DNA from: CSP1-4 sp036559965
Lineage (GTDB): Bacteria > Chloroflexota > Limnocylindria > Limnocylindrales > CSP1-4
Length of the DNA: 6,868 nucleotides
NCBI GenBank assembly: GCA_036559965.1
Contig: DATBSD010000040.1
Coordinates: forward strand, 1-6,868
Direction: 5' to 3'
Part shown: piece by piece, positions 5,265-6,868 of the stretch
How positions within the stretch are numbered: the stretch's first letter is position 1
Layout of the letters: every line of letters begins with the position of its first letter
Translations under genes and position numbers: made by a program
Notes under the pieces: generated by a model
Seen by the model: only the letters and a program-made list of their open reading frames with translations
Databases searched by the model: none
Told to the model about the DNA's origin: nothing

Positions 5265-6290
5265 ATGCCCGCCAGAACGTCGTCCTCAGCCTTCCTGTGG
5301 ATCCTCTTCGTGGCGCTGGCGTTCGCCTGGGGCAGCTCCTATTTCTTCATCAAGGTCGGCGTCGAGGCGGGCATGCTGCCGTTCAACCTCGTGGGCTGGC
5401 GGCTGGCCATCAGCGTCGTCGGCCTGGGCCTGCTCGTCGCGGTCACCCGATCCCGCGTCCCGCGTGACCCACGAGTGCTGGCGAAGATCGCGGTCATGGG
5501 CATCGTCTACGTCGCCATCCCGTTCTCGCTCATCACCTGGGCGGAGCAGAGCATCGACTCCGCGCTGGCCGCCATCCTCCAGGCGTTGACACCACTCTTC
5601 GCGCTCATCATCGCGGCGGTCGTGCTGCACGACGAGCCGATCACGGTCAACAAGGTCGGTGGTCTCGTGCTCGGGTTCGCGGGCGCGGTCGTCATCCTCG
5701 CGCGGCACGTGGCACCCGCGGCGGGCGTCGACCCAGGTGGCGAGCTGACCGGCGAGATCGCGCTCGTGCTGTCGTGCCTCTCGTATGCCATCGGCGCGAC
5801 GTACCTCCGGCGGACCATCGGCACACGACCACTGATGCCCGATCCGGTGACCGGCCCGCGGGCGTTGCGGCCGGTCGAGATCGCGCTCCCGCAGAACATC
5901 GTCGCCCTGCTCATCATCGCGCCCCTGGCGGCCATCTTCGAGCCCGCCAGCGGACTCGCAGCACCGCCGACGACCGACGCATGGGTGAGCGTCATCTGGC
6001 TCGGCCTCATCGGGTCGGGCATCGCGTACCTCATGTTCTATCGGCTCATCAACGCCTGGGGCGTCTACCGCTCGTCGCTCATCACGTACGTCATGCCCGT
6101 CATCGGCATCCTGCTCGGTGTCATCGTCCTGGGCGAGACGATCGGGGTCCAGACGTTCATCGGGACGGCCATGGTCATCGGTGGCGTCGCGCTCGCCAAC
6201 GCGCCCATCGGCCAGCGACGGCTCTTCGGGCGCGCTGCGCCGACCGTGTCCCGGCATCGGCCCCTGGAGGGCCCCATCACGCCCGATTGA
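5265..6290 (+). CDS. EamA/DMT-family (drug/metabolite transporter superfamily) inner-membrane transporter
   Basis: A 341-residue protein of about ten membrane helices formed by two EamA repeats. Repeat 1 opens with FLWILFVALAFAWGSSYFFI (10-29) and closes near VGGLVLGFAGAVVILARH (131-148). Repeat 2 runs from about 163 to 312 and includes WLGLIGSGIAYLMFYRLI (245-262) and the TYVMPVIGILLGVIVLGETI stretch (274-293). Trp22-Gly-Ser-Ser and the Pro-containing helix 9 with its following LGE are typical for the family, whose members mostly export amino acids or other metabolites; the substrate here is unknown. Between the halves is a longer polar loop (about 183-208, GTRPLMPDPVTGPRALRP), and the protein ends in a basic, Pro-rich tail of about 28 residues. 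The ATG at 5265 is preferred to the ATG at 5214 because GGAG (5255-5258) sits six bases ahead, it starts next to helix 1, and 5214 lies inside the proposed -10 element. The gene appears to be transcribed alone. Confidence 0.93.
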   Translation: MPARTSSSAFLWILFVALAFAWGSSYFFIKVGVEAGMLPFNLVGWRLAISVVGLGLLVAVTRSRVPRDPRVLAKIAVMGIVYVAIPFSLITWAEQSIDSALAAILQALTPLFALIIAAVVLHDEPITVNKVGGLVLGFAGAVVILARHVAPAAGVDPGGELTGEIALVLSCLSYAIGATYLRRTIGTRPLMPDPVTGPRALRPVEIALPQNIVALLIIAPLAAIFEPASGLAAPPTTDAWVSVIWLGLIGSGIAYLMFYRLINAWGVYRSSLITYVMPVIGILLGVIVLGETIGVQTFIGTAMVIGGVALANAPIGQRRLFGRAAPTVSRHRPLEGPITPD

Positions 6291-6303
6291 TCCGGGCCGA
6301 TCG

Positions 6304-6868
6304 TCAAGCCTCCAGGTCGGCCCAGCCGGCGATATCGACGCCGTGGTTGTCGGGCGAAGCGAGGATCCACGTGCGCTGATCCTCGTATGCCTTGACGATG
6401 CGCCCACCGGCCGCGACGGCTGCCTGCACGCGCTTCTCGGCTTCCTCTGCGGGGACCGATACATCGATGTGCGTCCGACCACGCCTCGCGCGCGGGTCAT
6501 GGAGTTCGTGGAACATCAGGTGCGGCCCGCGCCGGATGGGGTCGGTCAGGTCCGTGTCGCCGTTGGGTCGGTACCCGAACGCCGCCTCCCAGAACGGGCG
6601 AGTGTCCACGCCGGCATCCTGGGCGACGGCGATGCCGACCACCACCAACGCGGTCGGATCGGATTCGAGACGCATCCGGTGCGCGGCCGCGCTGATCTGC
6701 CCTGCGAGGTCGGCGTCCGCTCGGCTCAGGGCGCCGTCAGGCCGTGAGCAGGTTCGGACCGTGACGCCCTCCGGCCGCACGTCGACGTCGGGGTCATGAC
6801 CCACTGTCCGAGCCGCCTCGGCGATGGCGGATACGAACTCGGCGGCCTGGTCGAACGAGGACGTTCGG
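6304..6868 (-). CDS. VOC (glyoxalase-like) domain protein with pterin-4a-carbinolamine-dehydratase-like N-terminal region, 5' end outside window
   Basis: The frame is open from the window edge to the TGA at 6306-6304, giving 187 visible residues. The GTG at 6804 is not needed as a start because the frame and the domain continue upstream. The first 65 or so residues (FDQAAEFVSAIAEAARTVGH, then DPDVDVRPEGVTVRT and a final ADLAGQISAAAHRM helix) fit the helix-strand-strand-helix pattern of pterin-4a-carbinolamine dehydratase. The usual HHP at the active site reads HDP, and the later THD-like stretch is CSRPDG, so activity is doubtful. From about residue 70 there is a VOC-type domain: LVVVGIAV, a FWEAAFGYRP helix-turn, DPIRRGPHLMFHEL, RTHIDVSVPAEEAEKRVQAA and the last strand with DNHGVDIAGW. 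VOC proteins bind metals or small ligands and catalyse diverse reactions; the reaction here is unknown. I recall this two-domain layout in Actinomycetota proteins annotated as 4a-hydroxytetrahydrobiopterin dehydratase. It ends 13 bases from the opposing EamA gene. Confidence 0.85.
   Translation of the reverse strand, partial: RTSSFDQAAEFVSAIAEAARTVGHDPDVDVRPEGVTVRTCSRPDGALSRADADLAGQISAAAHRMRLESDPTALVVVGIAVAQDAGVDTRPFWEAAFGYRPNGDTDLTDPIRRGPHLMFHELHDPRARRGRTHIDVSVPAEEAEKRVQAAVAAGGRIVKAYEDQRTWILASPDNHGVDIAGWADLEA

Noticed and set aside
6284..6308. A terminator hairpin between the EamA and VOC genes
   Set aside because: Only short GATC and TTGA/TCAA matches with mismatches are present, with no T tract. 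The support is too weak to list.
5286..6500. A 404-codon open frame on the minus strand across the EamA gene and into the VOC gene
   Set aside because: It is antisense to a clear membrane protein and its product is a charged, repetitive string without a domain.

Overview
This is a short, gene-dense, very GC-rich window with almost every third codon position G or C. It suggests a high-GC terrestrial bacterium, either Chloroflexota (Limnocylindria-like) or Actinomycetota. That placement rests on composition and protein style only; no marker gene is present. I support eight protein genes, two of them cut by the window ends. I see no RNA genes, mobile elements or CRISPR arrays, and no gene-free stretch longer than about 150 bases.

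Layout. Positions 1-483 (+) hold the C-terminal part of an unidentified multi-pass membrane protein. A 146-base gap follows with a plausible promoter and, over its -35 element, a small dyad that resembles the operators of Fur-family metal regulators. Positions 630-3245 (+) are a compact four-gene operon for a nickel/cobalt energy-coupling-factor (ECF) transporter: CbiM/NikM substrate-binding membrane protein, a small two-helix PDGLE-domain protein, CbiQ transmembrane coupling protein and CbiO ATPase. Gene spacings are 10, 15 and -4 bases. Running towards it from the other side, and ending 12 bases away, is a minus-strand pair: a nicotinamidase (5147-4536) followed 6 bases later by a major facilitator superfamily (MFS) transporter (4529-3258). 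A divergent intergenic region then leads to a plus-strand EamA/DMT-family transporter (5265-6290). The window closes with a minus-strand gene (6304 to the edge) whose product looks like a pterin-carbinolamine-dehydratase-like region joined to a VOC (glyoxalase-like) domain.

How the parts work together. The ECF operon is one machine: CbiO hydrolyses ATP, CbiQ couples this to CbiM, CbiM binds Ni2+ or Co2+ from outside, and the PDGLE protein is its small accessory subunit. The nicotinamidase/MFS pair looks co-transcribed and may join NAD salvage to movement of a small molecule, but the MFS substrate cannot be read from sequence. The remaining transporter and enzyme have no clear link to either unit.

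Most of the window is ordinary. The points worth a second look are the Fur/Nur-like dyad before cbiM, an N-terminal extension of CbiM that buries the usual metal-binding His2, an apparent CTG start for cbiQ right after an in-frame TGA, and a degenerate pterin-dehydratase-like region fused to VOC. I found no convincing new biological system.
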